Below are positions 1 through 6,683 of a stretch of DNA of 17,630 nt, piece by piece. This stretch comes from Deferribacteraceae bacterium (GTDB lineage Bacteria; Chrysiogenota; Deferribacteres; Deferribacterales; JAISNW01), in NCBI GenBank assembly GCA_031278965.1, contig JAITJJ010000235.1:1-17630 (forward strand), read 5' to 3'. Position 1 is the first letter of the stretch. Every line of letters starts with the position of its first letter. The translations under genes and the position numbers were made by a program. Below the pieces are notes generated by a model that saw nothing but the letters and a program-made list of their open reading frames with translations, had not been told where the DNA came from and ran no database searches.

Positions 1-2
1 TT

Positions 3-602
3 CCAAAAACCAATTCGGATAACCTTGTAAACCCGTTTGCCGAAACCGAGAAATTTTGGATTCCCATAGGATTAAGCGAGGATCTGGATGAGGCGATGAA
101 AAATGCCGTGCGGGAATCCATCAGTTTTCTGGCAAAACAATTTGGAATTGACCGCAGATTGGTGTATGCGTATCTTAGCGCCGCAGCCGATTACGAAGTG
201 TCTCAAGTGGTTGATAAAACAAAGGGAATCCATGCTCTTATACCAAAGGCAGACTTTAAAGAGTTTGTGACACTTGAAATCAAAGCTGGAAGTGAAACCT
301 TTCCCGTATCTGTTTTTAACGGCACATTCTATGTGCCGGCAAATATTGTCGCTGCACTCGGAATCAAATATTCTGCCAAAGATAGCAGTCTGAATATAGA
401 TACACCGTCCGGAACTGTAAAAACTACCGTTGATTCGGCCAAATATATAAAAGGCGGGAAAAGTGTTTATTTGAACTCCCCGGTGCTTTTAACCGAGGGT
501 ATCTATATGCTTCCAGCCTCCGCTTTGAGCGAATTGCTGGACATAAGCGTTACCTGGACAACAGAAAATAACAGAGTAACGGGAACGGCAATAAAATTAT
601 AA
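3..602 (+). CDS. Acetamidase/formamidase, C-terminal part, fused to a stalk (copper amine oxidase N-like) domain; 5' truncated
   Basis: The frame is open from the window edge, so the gene starts upstream; 199 residues are visible. The first ~80 match the C-terminal end of the FmdA/AmdA acetamidase/formamidase family: an NPFAETEKFW-like stretch, the helix SEDLDEAMKNAVRESI, then YLSAAADYEVSQVVD and KGIHALIPKADF. Family members hydrolyse short amides to the carboxylate and ammonia. From about visible residue 85 a second module follows (PVSVFNGTFYVPA, then YMLPASALSELL near the end), with the paired beta-strand pattern of the copper amine oxidase N-terminal/stalk domain (PF07833 type), usually found on secreted or surface proteins of Clostridia-like bacteria. 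No copper-binding function is implied. Whether the full protein has a signal peptide cannot be seen. An internal ATG at 96 is not the true start, because family homology continues upstream of it. The amidase call is fairly secure; the stalk call rests on pattern. Confidence 0.85.
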   Translation, partial: PKTNSDNLVNPFAETEKFWIPIGLSEDLDEAMKNAVRESISFLAKQFGIDRRLVYAYLSAAADYEVSQVVDKTKGIHALIPKADFKEFVTLEIKAGSETFPVSVFNGTFYVPANIVAALGIKYSAKDSSLNIDTPSGTVKTTVDSAKYIKGGKSVYLNSPVLLTEGIYMLPASALSELLDISVTWTTENNRVTGTAIKL

Positions 603-693
603 GGCGTTTTTTGACGGCGGGAGAGCCCTGCATATTCAACCGAAAGCTTTCCCGCTTAGCAGAAAGAAAATTATTGCATTTTGATTTATTGGA

Positions 694-1015
694 AGCTTCA
701 GCTATAGCGGTATTCAACGATTGTTGCGTTCTTGCTTTTACTTTCCGTAAATGCGCTTTGATTTTATACCGCATCATTTCAATTAGGGTTGAGGTCGGGA
801 CTGTATGGCGGGAAATAAACAATGTCAGCACCAACCGCTAGAATTGTCTCAGATATCCCCTTGACCTTGCGAGAGGTCAAATTATTTATTATAACAATAT
901 CTCTTTTGTGAAGCATTAGGGCAAGACACTTGGATATATATTCCTTAAAAAGCTCGCCGTTGGGAGCTTCTTCAAACACGCATGGAACTAAATCACCGTT
1001 CAACCCAACTGACGA
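694..1015 (-). pseudogene. IS630-family transposase remnant, truncated and frameshifted
   Basis: Read on the minus strand, the residues LNGDLVPCVFEEAPNGELF, then LMLHKRDIVIINNL, then FPPYSPDLNP match the DDE catalytic half of IS630-family transposases. The frame runs into a stop right after DLNP. One base earlier in phase, it resumes as IEMMRYKIKAHLRKVKART and AIAEA, exactly the family continuation (NP-IE with the catalytic Glu). A single extra A near 783-784 therefore breaks the gene. The N-terminal half is missing: a stop lies in frame at 1016-1018 and nothing recognisable follows. The usual catalytic Asp of the DNL(S)SHK motif is Asn here and the following His is Arg, so the copy would be dead even without the frameshift. 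The C-terminal ~20 residues beyond 694 are too diverged to place. No terminal inverted repeats or target duplication were found. Confidence 0.8.
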
Positions 1016-1070
1016 TCAGGAGAGAAATTTCCAACCCTCTCTTTCTAAACACCCCCGCAAAAATTTTTCC

Positions 1071-1099
1071 TTGCTAGTAATGATATTAAGTGCTACAAT
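1071..1099 (+). promoter_or_regulatory. Sigma-70-type promoter of the parA-parB-bactofilin operon
   Basis: A TTGCTA -35 box (1071-1076) and a TACAAT -10 box (1094-1099) are separated by exactly 17 bases and lie 49 bases before the parA start codon. Predicted transcription start is around 1106, giving a ~42-base leader. It is the only good promoter match between the transposase remnant and parA. Confidence 0.6.
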
Positions 1100-1147
1100 C
1101 CGAACCTAAATTTGCAAATATCCGTTGAGAGGGTTACTTAAGGTTTT

Positions 1148-1915
1148 ATGGGAAAGATCATTGCAGTTGCCAATCAGAAGGGGGGCGTGGGGAAGACCAC
1201 AACCACCATAAATCTCGGTGCGTGTTTGGCACAGAACGCCAACCGTGTATTATTGGTGGATATGGATCCCCAGAGCAACACCACAAGCGGCTTAGGCAGG
1301 GATTCTTCCTCCGGTGACATATATGAGCTCTTTTCGGGGATAAAAAAGTTAAAAGATATTATAACTGAAACCGACACAAAAAATCTATTCCTTATCCCTG
1401 CAAGCGTCAATCTGACGGCGGCGGAGTTGGAGCTCGCCCCTTTGGAGGAGCGGGAGAAGGTGCTTAAATATTTCCTTTCTGACATTATAGATGAATACGA
1501 TTATATTATAATAGACTGTCCCCCTTCTTTGGGGCTATTGACGGTAAACGCCCTTACCGCAGCCCATAGCGTGCTAATCCCGCTCCAGTGTGAATATTAC
1601 GCCATGGAGGGTCTGGGGCAGCTTACAAGAACCATAGGTCTTATCCGTGAGGATCTGAACCGTTCCCTCTCGCTTGAAGGGATACTCCTTACAATGTTCA
1701 CCAAGAGCAATAACCTTTCCAAAGAGGTGGTGCGGCAGATAAACGAATACTTTCCAAAGGAAGTGTTTAGAACCATCATACCCAGAAATGTGCGTCTCAG
1801 TGAAGCGCCGAGTTATGGGATGCCAATAACTGTTTACGATAAGAGTTCCGCCGGAGCGGTAAGTTATACCCTCCTTGCGCAGGAGTTATTGGAAAGAAAT
1901 CAGGGGGCAGCGTGA
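1148..1915 (+). CDS. parA: ParA/Soj chromosome-partitioning ATPase
   Basis: 255 residues, the usual length for chromosomal Soj-type ParA, with no N-terminal helix-turn-helix extension as in plasmid type Ia ParA. The deviant Walker A motif KGGVGKTTTT lies at residues 11-20 with the signature first lysine, A' motif DPQSNTT at about 40-46, and Walker B IIIDCPPSLG at about 120-129. ParA binds DNA non-specifically as an ATP dimer and, with ParB bound at parS, drives origin segregation. Start: ATG at 1148 puts MGKIIAVANQKGGVGK at the normal N-terminus. The nearest Shine-Dalgarno is a weak AAGG four bases upstream, with a purine-rich GAGAGGG further off. parB follows with a 4-base GTGA overlap, so the two are translationally coupled. 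The gene begins ~130 bases beyond a dead IS630 remnant, so the usual gidA/gidB neighbours are absent on this side. Confidence 0.97.
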   Translation: MGKIIAVANQKGGVGKTTTTINLGACLAQNANRVLLVDMDPQSNTTSGLGRDSSSGDIYELFSGIKKLKDIITETDTKNLFLIPASVNLTAAELELAPLEEREKVLKYFLSDIIDEYDYIIIDCPPSLGLLTVNALTAAHSVLIPLQCEYYAMEGLGQLTRTIGLIREDLNRSLSLEGILLTMFTKSNNLSKEVVRQINEYFPKEVFRTIIPRNVRLSEAPSYGMPITVYDKSSAGAVSYTLLAQELLERNQGAA

Positions 1916-2763
1916 ACCCAGCTTTTAAGAAAAGTCCGTTGGGAAGGGGTATAGACGTCCTGATCCCCCGCGCACAGACTAGGGAAGGCTTGGGTGTTGC
2001 CCAGATAGCTATAACAGATATTCGCCCCAACCCGCGGCAGCCCCGTTCCGATTTTGATGACGAAGCCCTTGCAGCGTTAACGGAATCAATAAGAAACAAA
2101 GGGGTTTTGCACCCTCTTGTAGCTTACCGCACTGCAGAGGGTGGGTGTATGCTGATATCAGGCGAGCGGCGTCTTAGGGCGTCCGGTCTTGCAGGTTTAA
2201 GAAAAGTGCCGGTTCTCATTGTGGAAGAGCCGAGCGATAATAACAAGTTGGAACTTGCCCTTATTGAAAACACCCAACGGGACGATCTGAAACCGTTGGA
2301 GCTTGCCAAAGCTTACTCCGCCCTAATTGCCGAGTTTGGATATACGCATGAGGCGATAGCCTCTATCGCGGGCAAGGCGCGCAGCACCGTAACCAATACC
2401 TTGCGCCTTCTGGAGCTTGACCGCAGGGTGGCAGACGCATTGGAAAAAAAACAGATTGATCAAGGGCATGCAAGGGTTTTTTTAACCCTTTCGCAAGAAA
2501 ATATAGGGAAACTCCTTGCCGCAGTTTTGGCTAAAAATCTTTCTGTGCGCGCTACGGAGGCCATGGCGAAGACAATGACCTCTCCCAAAAAGGCAAAAAA
2601 GGTTCTTTCTCCCGATGAGATAGCGTTGGAGAAAGAGTTTGAGGAGTATAGCGGGCTTCACGTCTCCCTGCGGAAAAAGAGCAGAGGGGGGGGGGTAATA
2701 GAGCTCCACTTTAGGAATATTGATGAACTGGATACCATAATAAATAAAATACGAGGGAGGTAA
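1912..2763 (+). CDS. parB: ParB/Spo0J centromere-binding CTPase
   Basis: 283 residues. An N-terminal ParA-interacting leader (LGRGIDVLIP, residues 10-19) is followed by the ParB/Srx CTP-binding fold with GERRLRA at 84-90 and ENTQRDDL at 119-126, then a helix-turn-helix at about 144-168 and a short C-terminal dimerisation segment. ParB binds parS, spreads as a CTP-dependent clamp and stimulates ParA. The start is GTG at 1912, overlapping the parA stop in GTGA, preceded by the strong purine run AGGGGG. At 2686-2695 there is a run of ten G bases coding for three glycines (residues 259-261) just before the last C-terminal strand and helix; one slipped base would replace the final ~22 residues. 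No parS 16-mer is visible in this window. The bactofilin gene follows after 3 bases. Confidence 0.97.
   Translation: MNPAFKKSPLGRGIDVLIPRAQTREGLGVAQIAITDIRPNPRQPRSDFDDEALAALTESIRNKGVLHPLVAYRTAEGGCMLISGERRLRASGLAGLRKVPVLIVEEPSDNNKLELALIENTQRDDLKPLELAKAYSALIAEFGYTHEAIASIAGKARSTVTNTLRLLELDRRVADALEKKQIDQGHARVFLTLSQENIGKLLAAVLAKNLSVRATEAMAKTMTSPKKAKKVLSPDEIALEKEFEEYSGLHVSLRKKSRGGGVIELHFRNIDELDTIINKIRGR
2686..2695 (+). repeat. G10 homopolymer inside parB
   Basis: Ten consecutive G bases in the parB coding frame (AGA GGG GGG GGG GTA). It is the longest mononucleotide run seen in the window. As given, the frame stays open on both sides and the downstream protein sequence looks like a normal ParB C-terminus. 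Confidence 0.95.
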
Positions 2764-2766
2764 AGG

Positions 2767-3159
2767 ATGTTAAAGACTACTAAGGAAAGCACGGGGATAG
2801 ATGCCCTTCTGGGGCAGAATACCTCTTTTAATGGAACCCTTGCGTTTGATGGAATAGTCCGTATAGACGGAAATTTTGAAGGGAAGATTAAGACCAATGA
2901 CACTCTGGTCATTGCCGAATACGGCAAGGTCTCCGCTGATGTGGAAGCAGGGGTGGTGAAGATCATGGGGGAATTTAACGGCACAATAATCGCGAAAACG
3001 AAGATCGAAATGTTTAAGCCCGCCTTGGTTCAAGGGAAATTGTCCACTCCAAGCATCCGTATGGAGGAAGGGGTTATCTTTAACGGCACAACTGAGATGA
3101 GCAATTTAACTCAATCCAAAGGCGTGCCGTCCCCTATCAAAGAACCGCCGAAAAACTAG
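2767..3159 (+). CDS. Bactofilin-family cytoskeletal protein
   Basis: 130 residues with the bactofilin (BacA/CcmA, DUF583) core at about 10-115. It shows the repeating short beta-strand pattern of a right-handed beta-helix: FNGTLAFDGIVRIDGNFEGKI, then LVIAEYGKVSADVEAG, GEFNGTIIAKTKIEMF and IRMEEGVIFNGTTEM. The flexible N- and C-terminal tails are short, as is normal. Bactofilins polymerise without nucleotide into filaments and scaffold cell-shape or polar proteins. The start is supported by GGGAGG six bases upstream, only 3 bases after parB. In Myxococcus, bactofilins made next to parAB (BacNOP) hold the ParABS machinery at subpolar positions, so the same coupling is a reasonable inference here; function at this locus is not shown by sequence. 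No TM segment. Confidence 0.92.
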   Translation: MLKTTKESTGIDALLGQNTSFNGTLAFDGIVRIDGNFEGKIKTNDTLVIAEYGKVSADVEAGVVKIMGEFNGTIIAKTKIEMFKPALVQGKLSTPSIRMEEGVIFNGTTEMSNLTQSKGVPSPIKEPPKN

Positions 3160-3175
3160 AGTTTACTCCGGTTGC

Positions 3176-3191
3176 CGGGAATTTTTTCCCG
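3176..3191 (+). other. Short perfect hairpin after bactofilin
   Basis: CGGGAA, loop TTTT, TTCCCG: a 6-bp perfect stem 16 bases after the bactofilin stop. No U-run follows on the plus strand, so it is not a convincing terminator alone; it may stabilise the 3' end of the parAB-bactofilin message. Confidence 0.35.
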
Positions 3192-3222
3192 TTTAGGGGA
3201 GGGTTTAATCATACTGTCGGTA

Positions 3223-3247
3223 AAGGGCTGAACTCCCTTAGCTTTTT
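3223..3247 (+). terminator. Weak intrinsic-terminator-like hairpin in the leader of tpiA
   Basis: AAGGG (3223-3227) pairs with CCCTT (3235-3239) across a 7-base loop, followed three bases later by five T bases (3243-3247). The stem is short for an independent terminator. The same segment can pair differently: GGTAAA (3219-3224) with TTTACC (3245-3250), and AGGGGAGG (3195-3202) with CCTCCCC (3249-3255). It may end the parAB-bactofilin transcript or act as a leader structure for tpiA. Confidence 0.35.
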
Positions 3248-3328
3248 ACCTCCCCCTATCGCGGGCGAGTCAGACGGTTTAAAAACGTTGAAAATCCCAG
3301 TTCCAGAGTTTGATTTGGAGAAATATTT

Positions 3329-4087
3329 ATGAGAAAACCCCTTATTGCCGCAAATTGGAAGATGTTTCTTAACCTTAAAGAAGCCTTATCCCTTGCGGCG
3401 TCACTTTCAAAGGTAAATACAGACGGGGAGAAAGATATTTTTATCGCCCCTAGTTTTACCAATATGGCAGTGGTAGCTGAAGAGCTTAAAAAGAGCGCAC
3501 CCCATATATCGGTGGCAGCCCAAAACTTTTATCTCGGGGCGGACGATGCCTCAAGCGGAGCTTATACCGGAGAGGTGAGTCTCCCTATGATAAAATCCGC
3601 CGGAGCAACCGCAGTAATTCTTGGTCACTCTGAGCGGCGCAACATCTTCGGAGAGGACGATGCTTTTATAAACCGAAAAGTAAAATGCGCCATAGCCGAA
3701 GGGCTTACAGCTATCCTCTGCGTAGGCGAGCTCCTTGCAGAGCGGGAAGCGAGTGTTCAAAATGAAGTGGTGCTTGCCCAACTTGGAAAATCCCTTGCTC
3801 AAGTTGCGGACTTAACAAATGTGGTTATCGCCTATGAACCGGTATGGGCTATCGGAACCGGCAAAACCGCAACTCCCGCTGGTGCGGATGAAATGCATAA
3901 TGCAATTCGCACCTTTATCGGCAGATATTACGGAAAAAGCGCCTCTAATGAGATTAGAATATTATACGGCGGGAGCGTAAAGCCGGACAATATCAAGGCT
4001 CTTATGCAGCAGGGGAATATTGACGGGGCGCTTGTCGGCGGGGCAAGCCTTAACGCCGAGCAATTTGAAAAGATAATAAATTATTAG
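3329..4087 (+). CDS. tpiA: Triosephosphate isomerase
   Basis: 252 residues, full family length. It interconverts dihydroxyacetone phosphate and glyceraldehyde 3-phosphate in the cytoplasm. All catalytic landmarks are present: NWKM with Lys11, ILGHSERR with the electrophilic His100, and AYEPVWAIGTG with base Glu170 followed by the closing loop 6. The phosphate-binding YGGSVKPDN and GALVGGASL are near the C-terminus. Start ATG at 3329 has GGAG at 3317-3320, spacing 8. The 169-base gap from bactofilin with G/C-tract hairpins suggests a separate transcription unit or attenuation, although no clean promoter was found in it. secG follows after 11 bases, a common arrangement. The usual partner gene pgk is in this window but 4 kb away on the other strand. 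Confidence 0.98.
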   Translation: MRKPLIAANWKMFLNLKEALSLAASLSKVNTDGEKDIFIAPSFTNMAVVAEELKKSAPHISVAAQNFYLGADDASSGAYTGEVSLPMIKSAGATAVILGHSERRNIFGEDDAFINRKVKCAIAEGLTAILCVGELLAEREASVQNEVVLAQLGKSLAQVADLTNVVIAYEPVWAIGTGKTATPAGADEMHNAIRTFIGRYYGKSASNEIRILYGGSVKPDNIKALMQQGNIDGALVGGASLNAEQFEKIINY

Positions 4088-4098
4088 GTGAATATGGA

Positions 4099-4443
4099 AT
4101 GTATAATCTGGTTTTAGCTTTGCATATATTTGTGTGCATCCTCCTGATTACGGCGGTGCTTATCCAATCCGGCAAAGGCGGGGATATAGGTTCCGCATTG
4201 GGGGGCGGAACCGCCAGCAATGAAGGGTTCGGCCCCAGCGCCCCTGCGAATGTAATGAACAAGATTACCACCGGGATTGCCGCCTGCTTTCTTATCCTCT
4301 CTCTGACGTTGGCTCTCCTTGCCAATAATCGCACCCCCAGCAGTATAATGCAGGGATATTCAGAACCCCCGCCGCAAACAGAATCTTTTGGCGGATCTCT
4401 GGGAGAACCTTCCCCTCAACCGTCCGGCGAACCAGCGGAGTAA
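4099..4443 (+). CDS. secG: SecG, preprotein translocase subunit
   Basis: 114 residues. SecG is the small, non-essential subunit of the SecYEG channel and aids SecA-driven export. TM helix 1 is at about 3-22, the family signature LIQSGKGGDIGSALGGG at about 21-37 in the cytoplasmic loop, and TM helix 2 at about 56-76. A Pro/Ser/Glu-rich tail (78-114) is low complexity and typically variable. The start ATG at 4099 has TAGGTG eight bases upstream; an ATG at 4094 is out of frame. It lies 11 bases after tpiA and is very likely co-transcribed with it. Confidence 0.95.
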   Translation: MYNLVLALHIFVCILLITAVLIQSGKGGDIGSALGGGTASNEGFGPSAPANVMNKITTGIAACFLILSLTLALLANNRTPSSIMQGYSEPPPQTESFGGSLGEPSPQPSGEPAE

Positions 4444-4463
4444 TACCTTAGAATGTGATAGAT

Positions 4464-5039
4464 ATGAAAAGAGTTCTTTTATTGCTTTCAGACGGCTTTG
4501 AAGAGATAGAAGCCGTCAGTATAATAGATATACTGCGCAGGGCAGGTGTTGAAGTTTTCGCCGCCAACTATATCCCGGAGTCGGATGATTCCGCTGGGCA
4601 CTCGTCCGATATAGTCAGAGGTGCCCATGGAGTGAATATAAAAGCAGATATTCCGTTTTCGGAAGCTGTTCAGAACGAGTATGATGCGGTGGTTCTGCCG
4701 GGTGGAGGTCCAAACGCCCAAACTCTAGCCTCCAGTAACGAAGTCTTAAAACTCATACAATTTTGCTATAATAAAGGGAAGTTAGTGGCGGCAATTTGCG
4801 CTGCTCCGAAGATTCTTGCGAGTGCGGGAGTTTCAGCGGGGCATGCCATAACCTCTTTCCCCGGTTTTGAACACCTGTTTGCAGATTATAAAACCGATCC
4901 TGTTGTGGTCAGCGGCAATGTCGTTACCTCCAGAGGACCGGGAACGGCTATCCCGTTTGCCCTAAAATTGGCTGAGATATTAGCAGGTTCATTTATTTCG
5001 GAACAACTAAAAAAAGACCTTTGCCTCTCGCTAGAGTAG
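4464..5039 (+). CDS. DJ-1/PfpI/YajL-family protein
   Basis: 191 residues from the ATG at 4464; an in-frame GTG at 4455 would add three residues (MID). I chose the ATG because family members begin just as here, with MKRVLLLLSDGFEEIEA. The fold signatures are the Glu in GFEEIEA, the LPGGGPNAQTL loop, and the nucleophile elbow AAICAAPKILASAG with the reactive Cys at about residue 112. This order matches the DJ-1/YajL/ThiJ branch (chaperone, glyoxalase or deglycase activities reported and debated). The exact substrate cannot be told from sequence. The Shine-Dalgarno is weak for either start, suggesting translation coupled to secG, whose stop lies 20 bases upstream. Confidence 0.9.
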   Translation: MKRVLLLLSDGFEEIEAVSIIDILRRAGVEVFAANYIPESDDSAGHSSDIVRGAHGVNIKADIPFSEAVQNEYDAVVLPGGGPNAQTLASSNEVLKLIQFCYNKGKLVAAICAAPKILASAGVSAGHAITSFPGFEHLFADYKTDPVVVSGNVVTSRGPGTAIPFALKLAEILAGSFISEQLKKDLCLSLE

Positions 5040-5060
5040 TCTGACGGCAACCGCTTGCCT

Positions 5061-6683
5061 ATGCACGAAACATCTGTTGTATTCAAGCAAGCCCTCCGGA
5101 CGGTTCGCATTACGGCAGCAATTTTAGCGCTGTTTTGCACTTCAGTTGTTATCTTGGCGTGGCAAACTGAACGCGGATTCGTAATTAATGTTCAACTAAA
5201 TAATATCGCCTCTCAACTCTCCTTTTCATCTAAGATAGTTGAGGAGCTTTACCGCGCACACCTTTCCGAAAGCGAACTGCAACGCGGAACGGACTTGGAA
5301 TTCGGGCAGCTTGGCGTAAAACTGAACAGCGGGGAGCTTGTATACATAAGAGACCTTTCCTATAATACTTTTCCGCAAATTACCTATATAAGAACCGAGA
5401 TAGAAGGGAGGGCGGAGGCCTCCGTTGATACCTCTATGCTCTTGGAAAACCTGAAAAACAAGAGCGCTTACAGGGAAACTCAGCAAGGAGAGTATCGGTT
5501 TGTATCCCGCATCATCAACTCAACCGAAGACGGAGAACAGATTGGAGCGCTTATATACTCTATCCCGAAAAGTGAGCTTGGCTATACAAATTTTACAGAT
5601 ATTGACAGCCTAGCGGGAATAGTTTCCCCCGTATTTGCCTATATTATCCTATTTTTAGCGATAACTTCCATAGGAACCCTTGTCGTGAGCTCTTATATTG
5701 CAAAACTCCTAAAACCTGCGAAATATCTTTATAACGCCCTGAATCGAATCGTTATGGGAGATTTTGCCTTTAAGCTCCCGGATGGAAATGAGCTTCTAAA
5801 TGCATACAACGGGATGGTCAAACGCTTAAATAAATCCAGAGAAAAATTAGATGAAAATACTGCCCTTGAAAAGGAGGCGGAGGAAGCCCTTAAAGAATAC
5901 CGTATTCAGCTTGATCATAGGCTTTTGGAAAACACAAAGGCAAACGAAGGAATTGCCCTGAGATTAACTAAAGAGCTTGAAGAAGGCGAACAAGCCAAGA
6001 AAATACTGGAAGATGCCATTAGAAAAAACATCTTTGCCGCTGTTGTAAGTTCTGCCAGTTATGCGTTTTGCAAGAGTTGGGGGGAAACGGCGGGAGAGCT
6101 AAAAAAAGAGATAAGGCTTTCTTCAAGGAGCGGAGGGAAGCCGGACAGAGTTAGAGAAGAAACGCTTCAAAAGGTAAGATATTTAATTTCAGAAGTAAAA
6201 GAGGTGAAGGAACTCCTTTCCCCAAAAGATGCGGTGCAGGAGTTTTCCGCCGCTCTCTTCTTTGAAAAATGCCAACGCTATATTAAGGTATTTGAAAGAG
6301 AGGGGATCTCCCTTACTGCAAACTTCTCTGAAGGTGTTAAGAGCTTTTTCGGCTATGAACCGTTTTATATCCGCACCCTCCTATATTTTATAGGTTATTC
6401 TGCATACAGCGCCCTCGCAAGAAAAACGGAGATACCGGAAATTGCCGTCAATATTGTTTTTATGCCTGAGATGCTGCGCATCTCCATTATGGATAATGCA
6501 AAAGATGACGAAGAGCCCGCTGACGCGGAAGAATCTTTTACGATTGATAAAGAGGCTCTACTCATCCGATATTATGTGGACATTCTTGAAGCATACGGCG
6601 GTTTCCTTGATATAACAAGGGTTAACAGGGGGTTATGCTATATTTTTGAATTTAACAGTTTAGGTGTAGGCTATGAAGCCTAA
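5061..6683 (+). CDS. Two-TM membrane protein with degenerate histidine-kinase-like C-terminus (first of a pair)
   Basis: 540 residues from ATG 5061; a TTG at 5055 is a less likely start. Layout: TM1 at about 16-34; an extracytoplasmic sensor-like domain of ~150 residues; TM2 at about 186-212; a HAMP-like segment to ~263; a charged coiled coil at ~256-328; then a helical part resembling the helix preceding a kinase ATPase domain (YLISEVKEVKELL, FEKCQRYIKVFEREGISL). The ATPase-like end keeps the secondary-structure rhythm but not the chemistry. The N-box position reads LLYFIGYSAYSAL without its Asn, the DxGxG position reads SIMDNAKDDEE, and no G2 box is seen. No HisKA phosphoacceptor His sits in the expected helix. 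So it is probably a pseudokinase sensor or scaffold, not an active kinase. It overlaps the next gene by 11 bases. No response regulator is adjacent. Specific function unknown. Confidence 0.75.
   Translation: MHETSVVFKQALRTVRITAAILALFCTSVVILAWQTERGFVINVQLNNIASQLSFSSKIVEELYRAHLSESELQRGTDLEFGQLGVKLNSGELVYIRDLSYNTFPQITYIRTEIEGRAEASVDTSMLLENLKNKSAYRETQQGEYRFVSRIINSTEDGEQIGALIYSIPKSELGYTNFTDIDSLAGIVSPVFAYIILFLAITSIGTLVVSSYIAKLLKPAKYLYNALNRIVMGDFAFKLPDGNELLNAYNGMVKRLNKSREKLDENTALEKEAEEALKEYRIQLDHRLLENTKANEGIALRLTKELEEGEQAKKILEDAIRKNIFAAVVSSASYAFCKSWGETAGELKKEIRLSSRSGGKPDRVREETLQKVRYLISEVKEVKELLSPKDAVQEFSAALFFEKCQRYIKVFEREGISLTANFSEGVKSFFGYEPFYIRTLLYFIGYSAYSALARKTEIPEIAVNIVFMPEMLRISIMDNAKDDEEPADAEESFTIDKEALLIRYYVDILEAYGGFLDITRVNRGLCYIFEFNSLGVGYEA

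Noticed and set aside
2658..2672. TTCACGT inside parB as a possible parS core
   Set aside because: The palindrome does not continue; matches are limited to the core.
4443..4464. tRNA gene after secG, as seen in some bacteria
   Set aside because: Only 20 bases separate secG from the DJ-1-family gene.
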